Assembly: GCF_000372725.1 (NCBI RefSeq)
Contig: NW_005196379.1
Location: 128,247 to 192,246 of the forward strand
Direction: 5' to 3'
Source of the DNA: Emiliania huxleyi CCMP1516
Taxonomy: Eukaryota; Haptophyta; Isochrysidales; Noelaerhabdaceae
DNA: 64,000 nt
A program made the translations under genes and the position numbers. This document shows positions 10,386-20,967 of the stretch, in pieces. Under the pieces are notes generated by a model, which saw only the letters and a program-made list of their open reading frames with translations, was not told the origin of the DNA and ran no database searches. Position 1 is the stretch's first letter. Each line of letters opens with the position of its first letter.

Positions 10386-11312
10386 ATGATCACCCGCACC
10401 CTCTTGGCAACGCTGCTGGCACTGCCGCTCGCCAGATGCCGCCTCGCTGCTGTCTGGTCCTCCGACATCGGCTCCGGAGGCGGAGGGCCGCCCGTCTCGT
10501 CGCTCTGGACGCTCACGCAGCGAGTCTCAATCGGCAACGTCAAAACCAAGGCGGTGGTGGAGTATGACCCGGAGGTGCTCCTGTCGGGACCAAAGTCTGC
10601 CTCGCTGAGCGGCGCGGTCGGCGAAGGCCTCGGCTACAAGGCCAAGCGCGACTTCAAGGCCAAGAAGACGGCACTCACGCTGCAGGCGGACGTGCCGACC
10701 GGCATCGTGTCTGCAGACTTTTCCGGCCCCACGCTCCCCTCGGCGCTCAGCAAGATCAGCGCCAGCGCCTCAGTTGCCGCAGCGGGCGGTGTCAAGATTG
10801 CAGCCGAGCCCAGCCTGCTCGTCAAGGCCAAGACCGCCTCGGTCAAGCTGAGTGCGGCGGTGGCAGGCGCGGCGCTGGGTGCCGAGGTGTGGCCGTCGGA
10901 GCAGCGCGTGACGGGCGCGACGGCGTCCTACAAGGTGCCGCTCTCCTCAGGCCGCTCGGTCGGGCTGACGGTGCGCTCATCGCACGCGGGCGGGCGCAGC
11001 CGGTCTCCTGGCGCTGTCACTCGTGTTGCACACCCTACCCTCCAGACTCCAACCTGCCCGCCCTCCTGCCTCACGATGACTTGTTCGCCGGCAGGCCCAG
11101 CTGCAGCAGCGGGCCCTCGACGTGAAGTACGTCGACTCGGCCTCCGACCCGGCCGGTGTGTGGACCGCCTCCGCGACTATCGATGCGGTGAGCTCCACGC
11201 CACACCCCGACAGCGGTCTGCGATGCGGGCGATCGTCATGCCCATCCCCCCTCAACAGGCGAGCCCTCTCGCCAAGCCGAAGGCCAAGCTTGCGCGTTCC
11301 TTCACCCTCTGA
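10386..11312 (+). CDS. Unrecognised secreted or organelle-targeted protein
   Basis: Three exons (10386-10985, 11095-11187, 11259-11312) give 248 residues. The start MITRTLLATLLALPLARC is a good signal peptide. The body alternates short hydrophobic and basic segments (WTLTQRVSIGNVKTKAVVEY, SASLSGAVGEGLGYKAKRDF, SVGLTVRSSH), suggesting beta strands. It ends KPKAKLARSFTL. The second intron (11188-11258) is GT-AG. The first is best read as GC-AG at 10986, keeping phase 0 to AQLQQRALDVKYVD; a nearby donor is possible. I do not recognise the family. A beta-barrel or envelope protein is one guess from the strand pattern only. Confidence 0.6.
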   Translation: MITRTLLATLLALPLARCRLAAVWSSDIGSGGGGPPVSSLWTLTQRVSIGNVKTKAVVEYDPEVLLSGPKSASLSGAVGEGLGYKAKRDFKAKKTALTLQADVPTGIVSADFSGPTLPSALSKISASASVAAAGGVKIAAEPSLLVKAKTASVKLSAAVAGAALGAEVWPSEQRVTGATASYKVPLSSGRSVGLTVRSSHAGGRSRSPGAVTRVAHPTLQTPTCPPSCLTMTCSPAGPAAAAGPRREVRRLGLRPGRCVDRLRDYRCGELHATPRQRSAMRAIVMPIPPQQASPLAKPKAKLARSFTL

Positions 11313-11558
11313 GGAGCGAGAGGCTCAGAGGCTGTCGCTTCTGTGCGCCGGCTGCGGCGATATGTTGCGATATTTAAAAAGAGAGAGGACTTGGCACTTA
11401 TCATGTTCCTTTTTTACCCATCTCCTAGTGAAGGTGCTCGTTTTATTTCTTTTTTATCATGAAATGCGCCAAGTGTAAATTTTCATTTGGCGCGAAACCA
11501 TGTGGACGTCCGATTGACGTCGGTTACACTTTGCTTGGGGCGGCTCGCAAAAGTCGAA

Positions 11559-11585
11559 GAGAGACCAGCCGCAGCCGCAGCAGCC

Positions 11586-11630
<45 letters not shown>

Positions 11631-11631
11631 C
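11559..11631. repeat. (CAG)n trinucleotide repeat in 5' UTR
   Basis: An imperfect CAGCCG run passes into an uninterrupted CAG run that ends directly at the ATG of the next gene (11632). It is likely transcribed as 5' leader and prone to length change. Confidence 0.85.
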
Positions 11632-12702
11632 ATGGGGTGCGGTGCCTCGACTGATGGTGGGGCCAAGGCAGACGACGCCCCCGTGAAGAAGCCTGCCCCT
11701 GCGCCAGCAACCGCCGAAAAGGACGAGGCGCGGGCTGAGCCAGCTGCACCGGCGCCGGCACCGGAGGAGCCGCCCACACCCGCGCCGGAGGCGGAGCCAG
11801 CGGCTGATGCACCCGCCGAGGCTGAGCCAGACCCGCCGGCAGCTGAAGCTGAGGCCGAGGCGCCAGTGCCTGAACCTGAATCTGCCCCCGAGCCTGAGCC
11901 CCCGGCGCCGGAGGAGGCGGAGCCAGAGGCGGCGACCGAGGCGGAGCCAGAGGCGGCGACCGAGGCGGAGCCAGAGGCGGCGACCGAGGTGGAGCCAGAG
12001 GCGGCGACCGAGGCCGCGCCAGAGGAGACAGCCGAGCCACCCTCGGAGAAGAAAGGCTACGTGTACGGCTTTTTCGACATGAAGGACCCGCAGGAGTTCA
12101 AAGAGGTCTACAGTCCAATGGCGGAGCCCACGCTCGAGCCGTACGACGGCAAATTCATCATGAAGCACGCGCTGGCACCCCCGCTCGCGGAGAAGATGGG
12201 CATGAAGGAGTCCAAGGGCTTCGGTGAGACAGGTATGATGGCGTTTATGCTGGAGTTCCCATCCTTCGAAAAGGCGATGGGATGGTTCACCGGACCCGAG
12301 TACGCGGCCGTGCTGACAAAGCGCGACGAGGTGGCCGACTTTAGAATGGCTGTTGTTGAGGGCGCACCCATCGCGCCCGGGGCTGGCCTTGTCGTCGGCT
12401 TTTTCGACATGAAGGACCCGATGGAGTTCAAGACCGTCTATAGCCCCATGGCAGAGCCCACGCTCGAGCCGTACGATGGTGGGTTTGCCATCAAGCACGC
12501 GCTGGCGCCCCCGCTCGCGGAGAAGATGGGCATGAAGGAGTCCAAGGGCTTCGGCGAGACCGGCCAGATGGCTTTTGTGCTGGCGTTCCCTGACTTTGAC
12601 AAGGCAATGGGGTGGTTCACCGGACCTGAGTACGCGGCCGTGCTGACAAAGCGCGACGAGGTGGCTGACTTCAAGATGGCTGTGGTGCAAGCGATGGGGT
12701 GA
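11632..12702 (+). CDS. Myristoylated protein with tandem DUF1330-like domains
   Basis: Single exon, 356 residues. It starts MGCGAS, a textbook N-myristoylation plus palmitoylation signal, so the protein is probably membrane-tethered. Residues about 20-140 form a Pro/Ala/Glu-rich linker with near-identical EAEPEAAT octapeptides (11938-12010). Two copies of a roughly 95-residue domain follow (starting about residues 143 and 255), each with GFFDMKDPxEFKxVYSPMAE, LEPYDG, and FTGPEYAAVLTKRDEVADF. This resembles the DUF1330 dimeric alpha-beta barrel (DPExY...F..F..A..WY.SPEY pattern). The two copies are about 85% alike, which points to recent duplication. Ligand or enzyme activity is unknown. Confidence 0.8.
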   Translation: MGCGASTDGGAKADDAPVKKPAPAPATAEKDEARAEPAAPAPAPEEPPTPAPEAEPAADAPAEAEPDPPAAEAEAEAPVPEPESAPEPEPPAPEEAEPEAATEAEPEAATEAEPEAATEVEPEAATEAAPEETAEPPSEKKGYVYGFFDMKDPQEFKEVYSPMAEPTLEPYDGKFIMKHALAPPLAEKMGMKESKGFGETGMMAFMLEFPSFEKAMGWFTGPEYAAVLTKRDEVADFRMAVVEGAPIAPGAGLVVGFFDMKDPMEFKTVYSPMAEPTLEPYDGGFAIKHALAPPLAEKMGMKESKGFGETGQMAFVLAFPDFDKAMGWFTGPEYAAVLTKRDEVADFKMAVVQAMG

Positions 12703-12923
12703 GGAGCGCGGCGCATGACTCTGACGTGTCTGGCACTTGTGGTGGCACAGGTTCGGCTGTCGTGTCGTGCATGAATGGAAAAACTAACGATTCCGTCCGA
12801 TATGCGATTACGGCGTGCGTCCCTCCCCTCAACCTCTGCGTCGGGGCGGACCGGCGGCGATCTGTTCGGGCAAGTGCCGGCACCGGAATCGGTTCGGTGG
12901 CCTCGGCAGCAATCTGCCAGAGC

Positions 12924-15082
12924 ATGTTCACCAACGATGCGGTGGGCACAGACGCTCGAAAGGCCCTGTTTGCGTTTGCGATTCTTGCAGTCCTTGGCAC
13001 CGCCGTCATCTCCCGCAGGCCCGCTCGTGTACTCACAGCTGGGCCAGTGGAGAGGTATTGGATGTTCGGTTCTGCAGAAGGCCCTGCAGAACCACCCTAT
13101 CCACCCATATTCCCTCCCCCACCGGCCAACTGCTGGCCGCCATGCGGTAGCAGATCCGGGGCGTGCCCAGACTTTTGCGGCGCCGGATCGGCGTGCTGCA
13201 AACTGAACCATGGCATGTTTGGCTCCTACGGCGACCCGTGGCCCTGTCCTCAGAGTATGCCTTCCTTCGACACCCATACTTGTACCGCTGCCGCAAGCGC
13301 GCCTCCGCCCTCACCACCCCCGCCCTCTCCGCCACCAAAGCTGCCGCCGTCACCGCCGCCACCCTTTCCCCCACCGCCCGACTGCTGGGAATCGTGCGGT
13401 CGCCGAGCCGGGGCGTGTCCCGAGTTCTGCGGCGCTGGTGGCGCGTGCTGCAAGGACGGGGAGCCGTGGCCATGCCCCGAGAGCATGCCGGCGCTCGCAA
13501 TTCACACCTGCATTGATGCAGCCGCTGCCGCCCCGCCACCGACGTTGCCACCTCCCTCCTCGCCATCTTTGCCTCCCTCCTCTCCCTCGCCGCCGAGCCC
13601 ACCCAGTCTGCCCCCACGAAAGCTAGACTGCGTCGAGATGCCCAAGTTCTTTGAGGCCGTCGCCATGACGCAGCTTCAAGGCTACCTGGAGACCATCCTC
13701 CCGACTCCTGTCACGGGCTGGGAGAGGAACACCCTCGCCGCCCTGACGGCATACAGGTACAACAATACCTTCCTCTCCGTCAAGGCAGCGGCTGCACTAG
13801 CCTGGGCCCCCTTGGTTCCCCATCGACAGCGAGCCGTCTCCTGACGGCCTCCGATCCGCACGCGGCAGGTCAAGACGATGAAGCTGATTGGCTGCCGGTA
13901 CGAGGGTCGCGAGAGCTACGCCTGGGAGGCCTTCATCGACGGGTTCCACGACCTCGGGTACACGCTGACGGGCATCGACCGCCTCGACTCAGTTCGATCC
14001 AAGTACTTTCCGGACTCCATCCGTGTGGAGGTGTCTGGCATCGAGTGGACGGAGAGGATGCTGTACGAGGTGCGCTCCCTTGGCATCTACATGGGGGGCG
14101 GCAACGTCTCGGTCGCGGGCGAGGGGAGTATGTGGTTCGACGACCTCTCCATCGAGGCCTGTGTACCCGCGCGATCCCACCGCACGCGGCGCGTCCCACG
14201 CACTCCGTCCCGCCCACGGCCCCTCCCCTTCCCCGTCAACACTCGCAGGAGGAGGCGCTCGAGAAGGGGGTGGGCGGGTATGGAGCCCCAATCGCGTGCG
14301 GTGGCAACCTTACCCTCACGAAACTCAAGCTCACGGGCCCCTACAGCTATTTAGCGTCCTACTACCAGAGCGGGCCCGGCCGGCCGGATATCGAGAATTA
14401 CGGCTGCTATGGGCATGAGGTGTACACCAACGACCTGTCGTCTGGGTGGGAGTACGTCGGACCGGGCCTGGAGCAGCCAGGAATCGTCGGCATGTTTCAC
14501 GACTACATGACGGAGGCGTGCCCCCCCGGGGAGCATTTGTTACACCCGCTCGAACGGTGCTGGTTCATCGACAGCTGGTTCGAAGCGCTGCTCAAGGGTG
14601 GACAGGGCCAGGGCCTGATCGACGGTCAGCAGCTTCTAAAGGACGAGGGCATCGTGATGCCCGGCTTCATCGCAGCCCCGTGGGATTTCTTCCAGACCCA
14701 CATCGAGGACATCTGGGAGAATGTGGACGGCTTTGGGGAGTACATCGCCTCTGCCGGAGACCAGAGCATGTTGTACGCACCGCTTCATGACGCGCTCGTG
14801 GACGACGAGATGGTGGACATCCTTGACAGCATCTCCTCCGCGGCCGAGCGGAAAGACAGACGGCAGGGCATCTTTACGAGGGGCGATCTCGACGCCGGGC
14901 TGAATGACGGGCAAAAGACCTGCCTGAGGTGGGCCCTCATCTTCTGGCAGCTCAAGGAGGAGGGGCGCCCCCTCTCGAGCATCGAGAGCGCAGAGACGGC
15001 GGAGCTGCTGCTCTTGGCGAGCGTGAGGTGCGGCCTTGCGCTCGAGCTGGAGGACGGCGCGGCCGCGGATGCGCCGGGATGA
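12924..15082 (+). CDS. Type II membrane protein with Cys-rich CWxxCG modules
   Basis: Exons 12924-13778, 13869-14162 (or 14156) and 14249-15082 give about 660 residues. The start at 12924 puts a signal-anchor KALFAFAILAVLGTAVI at residues 13-29. Two modules of the type CWxxCGxRxGACPxFCGxGxACC follow (about residues 73 and 153), separated by proline-rich spacers, then a large unrecognised region (LDCVEMPKFFEAV..., GSMWFDDLSIE, CGGNLTLTKLKLTGPYSYL, CWFIDSWFEALL, FTRGDLDAGLNDGQKTCLRWAL). Such Cys modules are common in haptophyte extracellular proteins (my recollection). Intron 1 (13779-13868) starts GTCAAG, the same six bases that open exon 2. Intron 2 uses GT at 14163 or GC at 14157. The function is unknown; it is probably cell-surface. 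Confidence 0.7.
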
Positions 15083-15210
15083 TGGCTGATGTGGGAGGAC
15101 TAGTCAGTTTGTGGTGAGAGTCGTTATTCCATCAAGATCCTTATACAGAGTCGGCACCTCTGGTGGGGTGCGGTTGCAGCGGCCAGCGCGCAGCGCCACA
15201 TGCTCGTTTT

Positions 15211-15380
15211 GATGGGACACCCACGGAATCCAACTGCGTACTACTTATCTTCGTGGCTTGCACGCTATTGGCATGCCGACGGCTAAGGCCGAAATCGTTA
15301 TTGTTCACACCTGCAACAGGTGTGTGAGCACAAAGCTCAAAAGGTTTTTCTCGATAGAGAGCTGTATCTACTCAGCCATG
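15211..15380 (+). repeat. Dispersed repeat, copy of the end at 62074-62210
   Basis: It shares GATGGGACACCC, GAATCCAACTGCGTACT, GGCATGCCGACGGCTAAGGC and CGAAATCGTTATTGTTC in the same order with 62074-62170. An inverted copy is at 61372-61452. Both flank the retroelement fragment at 61.4-62.2 kb, so this is a related terminal sequence left elsewhere. Confidence 0.8.
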
Positions 15381-15860
15381 GAGGACCCGTCGCCAGACGA
15401 CGCAGGGCAGAAGACGGTGAGGCAGAGCAGACGCGCAGGGCGAGACGAGGGAGGGAGCAGGACTTTGCGGAGATCAGCAGGAGGATGTACGAAGAGATTA
15501 GGAGCAGCAGGGACCCGAGGGACCATGTGGAAGACGGCTAGTGCTAGTCCCCCATCGGGAGGACGACCCCGGCTAGTCGCCGACCACACCCACAAAGAAC
15601 CCTGCACAAAGATCGCAAGGGCGGGGCCTGTTCCTTTTTACCCATCTCACAGTAGAGAGGTGTCCGTTTTTATTTGAGCACTTGAGCACTGGATAGGGCC
15701 GATTCCGCGTGGTACGGGACCCCTCGATCGTCTCGCCCTCCCTCACTGGTGTGTTCATCGGGGGGGGTCATAACAAACACGGTACAGGATCGAGGTGCAC
15801 GCTGCCGAAGCAGTGTCGTCCCCTCTCTCCCCGACGGCGTTTGTATTTATTTATTTAGCT

Positions 15861-16180
15861 GCTCGGCTTATACCTTAGAGCTCTACGCCTAATGAAGCGT
15901 GAACCAGCGTCACGAATTTGCCGAACAGCGATCCTTTGAACGATCTCGGTGTCGAAACACCGCTCTGACAGCGCTCAACAGTCTGTTCATCGCCATCGGC
16001 GGGGGCAGCTGCTCTCCCCTGTCAGAGCGGTGTTTCGTTCGATCGACACCGATATCCGTTCAAAAGAACGCTGTTCAAACTCGTGACGCTGTTCACGCTT
16101 CACAGGTAAGTATAAGCGGAGCAGCTGAGTAGATACAGCTATTTCACACACACCTGTCAGCAGAGGTGTGAACAAGAGCG
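15861..16180. repeat. Large imperfect palindrome, arms about 95 bp
   Basis: The left arm (15893-15985) reads GCGTGAACCAGCGTCACGA to AACACCGCTCTGACAG. The right arm (16017-16110) is its inverted, diverged partner. A third copy lies at 62248-62320. The right arm continues into the GCTGTATC...CACACCTG repeat seen at 15340-15375 and 62170-62215. It is a foldback repeat family. Confidence 0.8.
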
Positions 16181-16426
16181 ATTCGGAATTTGAGCATTGA
16201 CAGCATGATCGTCCGTCCCCAAGGTTGACTTAGCACTGACTTCGCCGCGCACCTGCTCCGCCACCTGCTCCGCCGCCGATCTCCATGTGGGCCTCCCTCA
16301 CGCGCAAGCACAGCCAAGCGACCAGCCTCACCGCAGGTTCGACCGAGCAAGACCCCACCGCCTGGTCGGCCCCGCTGACGCCACCAGCGGGTCAGTACTC
16401 AATCAACCTGCGGGTGTCCCGAGAAG

Positions 16427-18562
16427 ATGTGGCTTCTCACTGGGACAACGAGTATCCACAGGGGGGACCCACCAAAATTTGGGGGGTGTGGGGAGAACTC
16501 GCGGCTCTCAATCACGGGCGGTGGTGTGCCCGAGGGCAGGTTGCGGCTGGCCCTACGGTTGCTCCTTGCTGCGCCGGCATGCGTGTGGGAGGCTGTCCGG
16601 TGGAACCTCGTCTGGCGCAGCCTGCTGCAGCCGGGTGTTACGAGGGACGCACTGCTCCTCGTGTGGACGTTCACTCTGCTGGCGGACCTGATGCTCCTTC
16701 CGCTGGTCGGGAGGTGGAGCGACGGGATGCGCTCGCGCCTCGGCCGGCGAAAGCCTCTCCTCGTCGCTGCTGCGGTCCTCGGCGCGCTCGCCGCGGCGTG
16801 GGTGCCAGACGCGCCACAGCTGTGTGCCTTCACCTTCCTCGCCTTTGCAGCCTGCAGCCCGCTCTTCCTCGTCGGGCACGGCTCCCTCCTCGTCGAGGTG
16901 ACGCCGCTGCACCACTGCCGCGCCTCCCTCCTGGCGGGCACCGAGGCGGCGCGCGCTGCGGGCTCTCTCATCGGAATCGGCCTCCCGCTGGCGCTGGGTG
17001 TCGAACCAGCGGACGCGACGAGCCGGCTGCTGGCAGCGCTGCTGAGCATCTTGCTTCTCGCGAGCGCGGGGCTGCTCGCCGCCCTCGTGCCGGAGCGGTC
17101 CGTCGAGCTGCTCCGCGATCCGCACCCGCCCCGCGGGCTCGCCGCCGACGTGGTCAGCGTAACGCTCAACCGCATGTTTCGGCCGGTGCTCACCGCCGAG
17201 GCCTGCCTTGAGCTGGCCGCCGCTGCGACGCTCTTGATCGGCGTCGCCGCCTCGCACTCTCTGCCCGTCGAGGGAGGCGTCGAGGAGGGCGGCGTCGAGG
17301 AGGAGGAGGGCGCTGCGATATGGAGGCCGGACCAGCTGGCACACCGCGGACTCGCACTCTTCTTCGCCGGCCGGCTGGTCGCGCTTCCCGCCTGGCACGC
17401 GGCCGCGTGGTGCTGCGGCGTCTTCAGCGCCGCTATCGCGCGCAAGCTGGTCGCCCTCCCGGCGGCGTACGCCGTCTGCGCCTTCACGCTCCTCTCGCCG
17501 CACGCTCCCTCGCTGTACGAGCCGCAAGGCGTGTGGCTGGCAGGCGCGGCGGTCACGGCGCTCGGCGCCGCGTGGAGCGGCGGGTTCGGGGTCCACTGCT
17601 TGGCGGCAAGCGCCGTCGACTACGACCACCTTCTGACTGGCGAGCGGCGCGAAGGGACGTACGAGGCGGTGCGCCGCGCTCTGCCCAGGCTCATCGTGGC
17701 GTGCGTTGCCACGCCGCTCCTCCTGCTTGCACACGAGCCGTGCCTCGCCGGCAGCGACTGCTATGACCGGCTGCTGCGCGGCGACTCGCTCGCGACGCCG
17801 ATTCTGCTCGCCACGTCGCTCGCCCTCGCGATCTGTGCCGCCGCGGCCCTCGCGTGCTATCCCGCCCGGGCGTCCACGCAGAGGGCGGCGGTGCTCGTCG
17901 CTGCTGTCGGACGGCACGTCGGGATCGCGGCGGCGCACGACCCGCTGCACGGGCACGAGCTCAAGCCGCTGGCCGACACCGCGGCCGACCGCAGCCGCGC
18001 GCACGAGCTGCTCCTCCAGTTCTGGCCGAGCGAGATCGCATTCGCCGTGCGGCGCGGCACGGCCGTCGCGCTCTACGCTCTGCCCCTCGCCCTCTGCGTG
18101 CTGTCGCTCGCCGCAAGCACGCCCGCCCACCACCGCGTCTGGCGCTCGCGCGACGGCGTAGAGCTCGCCGGCGGAGGCCTCGGCCTGTGCGTCGGGGCGC
18201 TCTCCCTCTGCTTCAACTTCAGCCGCCTCGTCGCGGCGTGGCGGCTGCGGCGCGAAGGTCTGGTGTCGACGACAGAGGTGCTGACGGCACACCTCGAGAT
18301 GCTGCAAGATTTCACGGGCGGCTCTCGCGTGCAGCGCACCTCGTCGCGCCGGGCGCGAACCCCGGCGCCAGTCTCGCGCATCACCATTCGAAGTTGGCTG
18401 CCTGTTGGCAGACGCGCCCGCTCGTCGCCGCCGCTGGCGCGGGCCGCAAAGACAGAGACTGAGGCGGTCGCCGTATCCGTCATCGAAATGACGCGAACGC
18501 CCAGGCGACGCTCCTCGCATGGCGGGGCCGGGGGGCGGAGGTCGTACCAGGCCGCGGTGTAG
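16427..18562 (+). CDS. Major facilitator superfamily transporter (MFS_2-like)
   Basis: An open frame of 711 residues. The motif GRWSDGMRSRLGRRKPLLVA between helices 2 and 3 is the SDxxxxxxGRRxP signature of sugar/cation symporter-type MFS proteins. About twelve to fourteen hydrophobic segments are visible, including LLLVWTFTLLADLMLLPLV, LLVAAAVLGALAAAWV, LLAALLSILLLASAGLLAAL and VALYALPLALCVLSLAAS. An acidic/glycine loop (EGGVEEGGVEEEEG) sits mid-protein, and a Ser/Arg-rich tail follows the last helix (about residues 620-711). The ATG at 16427 is the first in frame, but the first 38 residues look non-coding, so a short upstream exon is possible. The substrate cannot be told from sequence. Confidence 0.8.
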   Translation: MWLLTGTTSIHRGDPPKFGGCGENSRLSITGGGVPEGRLRLALRLLLAAPACVWEAVRWNLVWRSLLQPGVTRDALLLVWTFTLLADLMLLPLVGRWSDGMRSRLGRRKPLLVAAAVLGALAAAWVPDAPQLCAFTFLAFAACSPLFLVGHGSLLVEVTPLHHCRASLLAGTEAARAAGSLIGIGLPLALGVEPADATSRLLAALLSILLLASAGLLAALVPERSVELLRDPHPPRGLAADVVSVTLNRMFRPVLTAEACLELAAAATLLIGVAASHSLPVEGGVEEGGVEEEEGAAIWRPDQLAHRGLALFFAGRLVALPAWHAAAWCCGVFSAAIARKLVALPAAYAVCAFTLLSPHAPSLYEPQGVWLAGAAVTALGAAWSGGFGVHCLAASAVDYDHLLTGERREGTYEAVRRALPRLIVACVATPLLLLAHEPCLAGSDCYDRLLRGDSLATPILLATSLALAICAAAALACYPARASTQRAAVLVAAVGRHVGIAAAHDPLHGHELKPLADTAADRSRAHELLLQFWPSEIAFAVRRGTAVALYALPLALCVLSLAASTPAHHRVWRSRDGVELAGGGLGLCVGALSLCFNFSRLVAAWRLRREGLVSTTEVLTAHLEMLQDFTGGSRVQRTSSRRARTPAPVSRITIRSWLPVGRRARSSPPLARAAKTETEAVAVSVIEMTRTPRRRSSHGGAGGRRSYQAAV

Positions 18563-18825
18563 CCTCTGTAGTCTTGGCTCTTGCAGTAACCAGTAAACAG
18601 TATCCAGTAACACGTGCTCTGTTGATTGCGTGCGCGCATACGTGTTCTCTCGCTCTCAAGTCTCATGTTGTGCATGTGGTTGCGTACATCTCGTTTGCAC
18701 AGCGCTTCACACGTGCTGACTACACGAGCAGATAAGTCACAAGAGAAACTCAAACACACATCGGAACTCTGTTTTCATGGATATGCGCCGTGCGGGTCGA
18801 CCCTGTCGCACATGGCCAACCCCTG

Positions 18826-20852
18826 TCAGGGAGGGCGGCGGGAGGCGGAGAGGGAGCTGCTTTCGTTCTTGATCCTGTCCCTCGCGTCTCGAGGGATCTG
18901 CGCCAAAACCTTCTCGTGCTCGGCCGTTGGTCGCTGCATGCTGCGATGCACGGCTCGCTGCCGCTCTTGGTGCGCACTCATCCGCACGAGCTTGCCCATC
19001 ACGTCGATGGCGCCGCCGAGCCCGCCCTCTTGCTTGTCGAGCACCTGAGTGGGGCCGGCACGAGCTCGGGACGAGGGGAGGACGAGGGGGCGAGGGGAGG
19101 ACGAGGGGGCGAGGGGGGCGGCGAGAGGAGGGGGTCGAGAGGCTCCGCACGTGCTTGGACGGTTCCTCCACCCTCTCGGCTCTCGGCGATCTCGCGATCT
19201 CGTGGCAATCTCGCGCCTCCTCCGCCAGCTCGACCCGCTCCTCGCTCAAGCACGCCTGCAGCAGCTTGAGCTCCGAGGCGAGGGAGACGCGTGCGCCGGT
19301 CGCGCGAGCTGCGGCGAGCTGCTCGGCGGCGAGGGGAAGAAAGGGTCCGCCGGCGAGGGAGAGGGCGCGCACGGCGGAGTTGCGGAGCTGCAAGTCGAGC
19401 GTCTGCGCGAGATCGAGGACCTGCAATTCAATATTAATTAATTAATTAATTAATTAGCGTCTGCGCGAGATCGAGGACCCGCGAGGCGTCAGAGAGGCAT
19501 GGCGGTGCGAGAGGGGGTGGCGGAGAGCGGCCGCTCTCTTACCCACGCGAGGCGTGCTGCCCTTCTCCCCTCTTCCCTTCCCTTGCCTTCCCTTCTCTCC
19601 TCCTCGCCTCCAGCACTCGAGCCATGCTTCCCTCCGCCGCGAAGCCAGCGAGCAGGGGGGAGAGCATCTGCGGCGTCGGCGGCTCGGGCCTCGCATGCAC
19701 CGCCTCCAGCCCGACCTGCGGGGCAGCCTCTCGCAGCTGACTTCACTGCGGGGCGGGCGTCGCCCCTCTGGAGAGGCGCGCCTCGGGCTTCCCGGCAGTG
19801 GTGCACGCGGCGGCGAGGCTGCTTGCCAGCCTCCTCTCGCTCTTCTCCCAGCCGCTCGGTGGGTCGGACCTCCAGCACGCGTCCACCTCCGCGCCCCCGC
19901 GGGTCGCGCCTGCACGCTCGGCCACCGCCCAGAGCGCGTCCGCGGCGCTGCCACGCCGGTACGTTGGCTGCTGCCCTCGTCTCTGCTGCTCTCCTCCCTT
20001 ACTGCCGTCGCCTTCTGAGGCCGACCCAGCCGCGCCAGCCCGCAGCACACCCTCGTCTGCGAGATCGTGTCGCCAGTGTGCGTCGCCCCCTCCGGCAGCC
20101 CCAGCAGCCGCGCTGCCCGCAGCCCCTCCCTCTGCCGCCGCCGAAGCCTGCAAGGCGTCGGCTCCGGCGCAGAGGTGCATGTAGATGGCAAAGGCGCGGT
20201 CGAGGCGGCCAGAGACGCCGTGCGCTTCCACGAGCTGGCAGGCCATGTAGGCCATAGAAATCTCCGACAGCACCTGGCTGTCGCGGCGCCTCTCCTGACT
20301 GGTGAGCCCCGAGAGGAGCTCGGACGCCTCGCTGGCCAGCTGCAGCACGGCGTCGGGCTCACCGAGCGAGGCGTGCGCCTTCGACGCGACCTTCAGGAGC
20401 GCGACGCCGGGCGAAGGGTGTTGCTCCCGCGCGACCTGCAGCAATTCGAGCACGCGGTTCGCCGCTTGCGCGCCATTCACCTCCTTGTCGACCTGCAGGA
20501 ATGCCGCCGCTAGCACCGCCAAGTCAGGCAGCGCGACCTGCACGCCGGCCTGGCGGAGGGTGCGGTAGAGAGTCCACGCGACACCACCGTTGCGGCATTT
20601 TGACACCGATTCGATTGCGCTGCGCACCTCGGACGCTGTCGGCAGTGGAGGCAGATCTCGGGCCTCGCGGCCGGAGCCCTGGCCAGGCGGCCTCGCCTCG
20701 AAACGCTGCCTCATCTGCTGTATGACACGATCCGCCGCTGCCACCGGCGACTCGGGCCGCTGCTGCTGTCCGCCTCTGTGCCTTGCGCCACAGAGGCGGA
20801 CAGCAGCGTGGCGAGGCGCCGCTCTGGTGAAGAGTGCGCGTGAGGAGCGCAT
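18826..20852 (-). CDS. PPR-like organellar RNA-binding protein
   Basis: Starts at 20852 with MRSSRALFTRAAPRHAAVRL, a mitochondrial-type leader. Exon 1 (20852 to about 20170) has helical-hairpin repeats (ESVSKCRNGGVAWTLYRTLR, SEISMAYMACQLVEAHGVSG, LDRAFAIYMHLC). Later exons read QMLSPLLAGFAAEGSMARVL (about 19700-19615), then a short piece to 19479, 19420 onward (VLDLAQTLDLQLRNSAVRAL...), and a last exon 19044-18826 (IDVMGKLVRMSAHQERQRAV). The repeat style fits a pentatricopeptide protein of RNA metabolism; repeats are degenerate, so a generic alpha-solenoid is the alternative. The junctions in 20170-19740 and 19610-19490 are unresolved. The intron 19478-19421 begins with the same 23 nt that open exon 19420 and ends in an ATTA microsatellite. 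Confidence 0.6.
20757..20806. repeat. 19-bp-stem hairpin inside the PPR leader
   Basis: GCTGCTGTCCGCCTCTGTG and its exact reverse complement are separated by 8 nt, within the coding sequence for the leader of the PPR-like protein. It would form a strong mRNA hairpin about 50-95 nt after the start codon. Confidence 0.7.
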
Positions 20853-20967
20853 GAGTGGAGAGAGCCGTGTGGATGCCGAGACAAGTCGCTTTTTCGAAAA
20901 GAATTTTAACAATGTGCGTCCTCCCTTGGGTTGTCCGTTTTCTTTCTTTCTTTCTTTCTCTCCCGAC

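Larger units (their letters stand above)
15083..16426. other. Dispersed-repeat cluster, no gene
   Basis: No coding family is visible. The interval is largely made of copies of repeats shared with 61.4-62.3 kb (next entries). The sequence between 15380 and 15860 looks unique. Confidence 0.6.
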
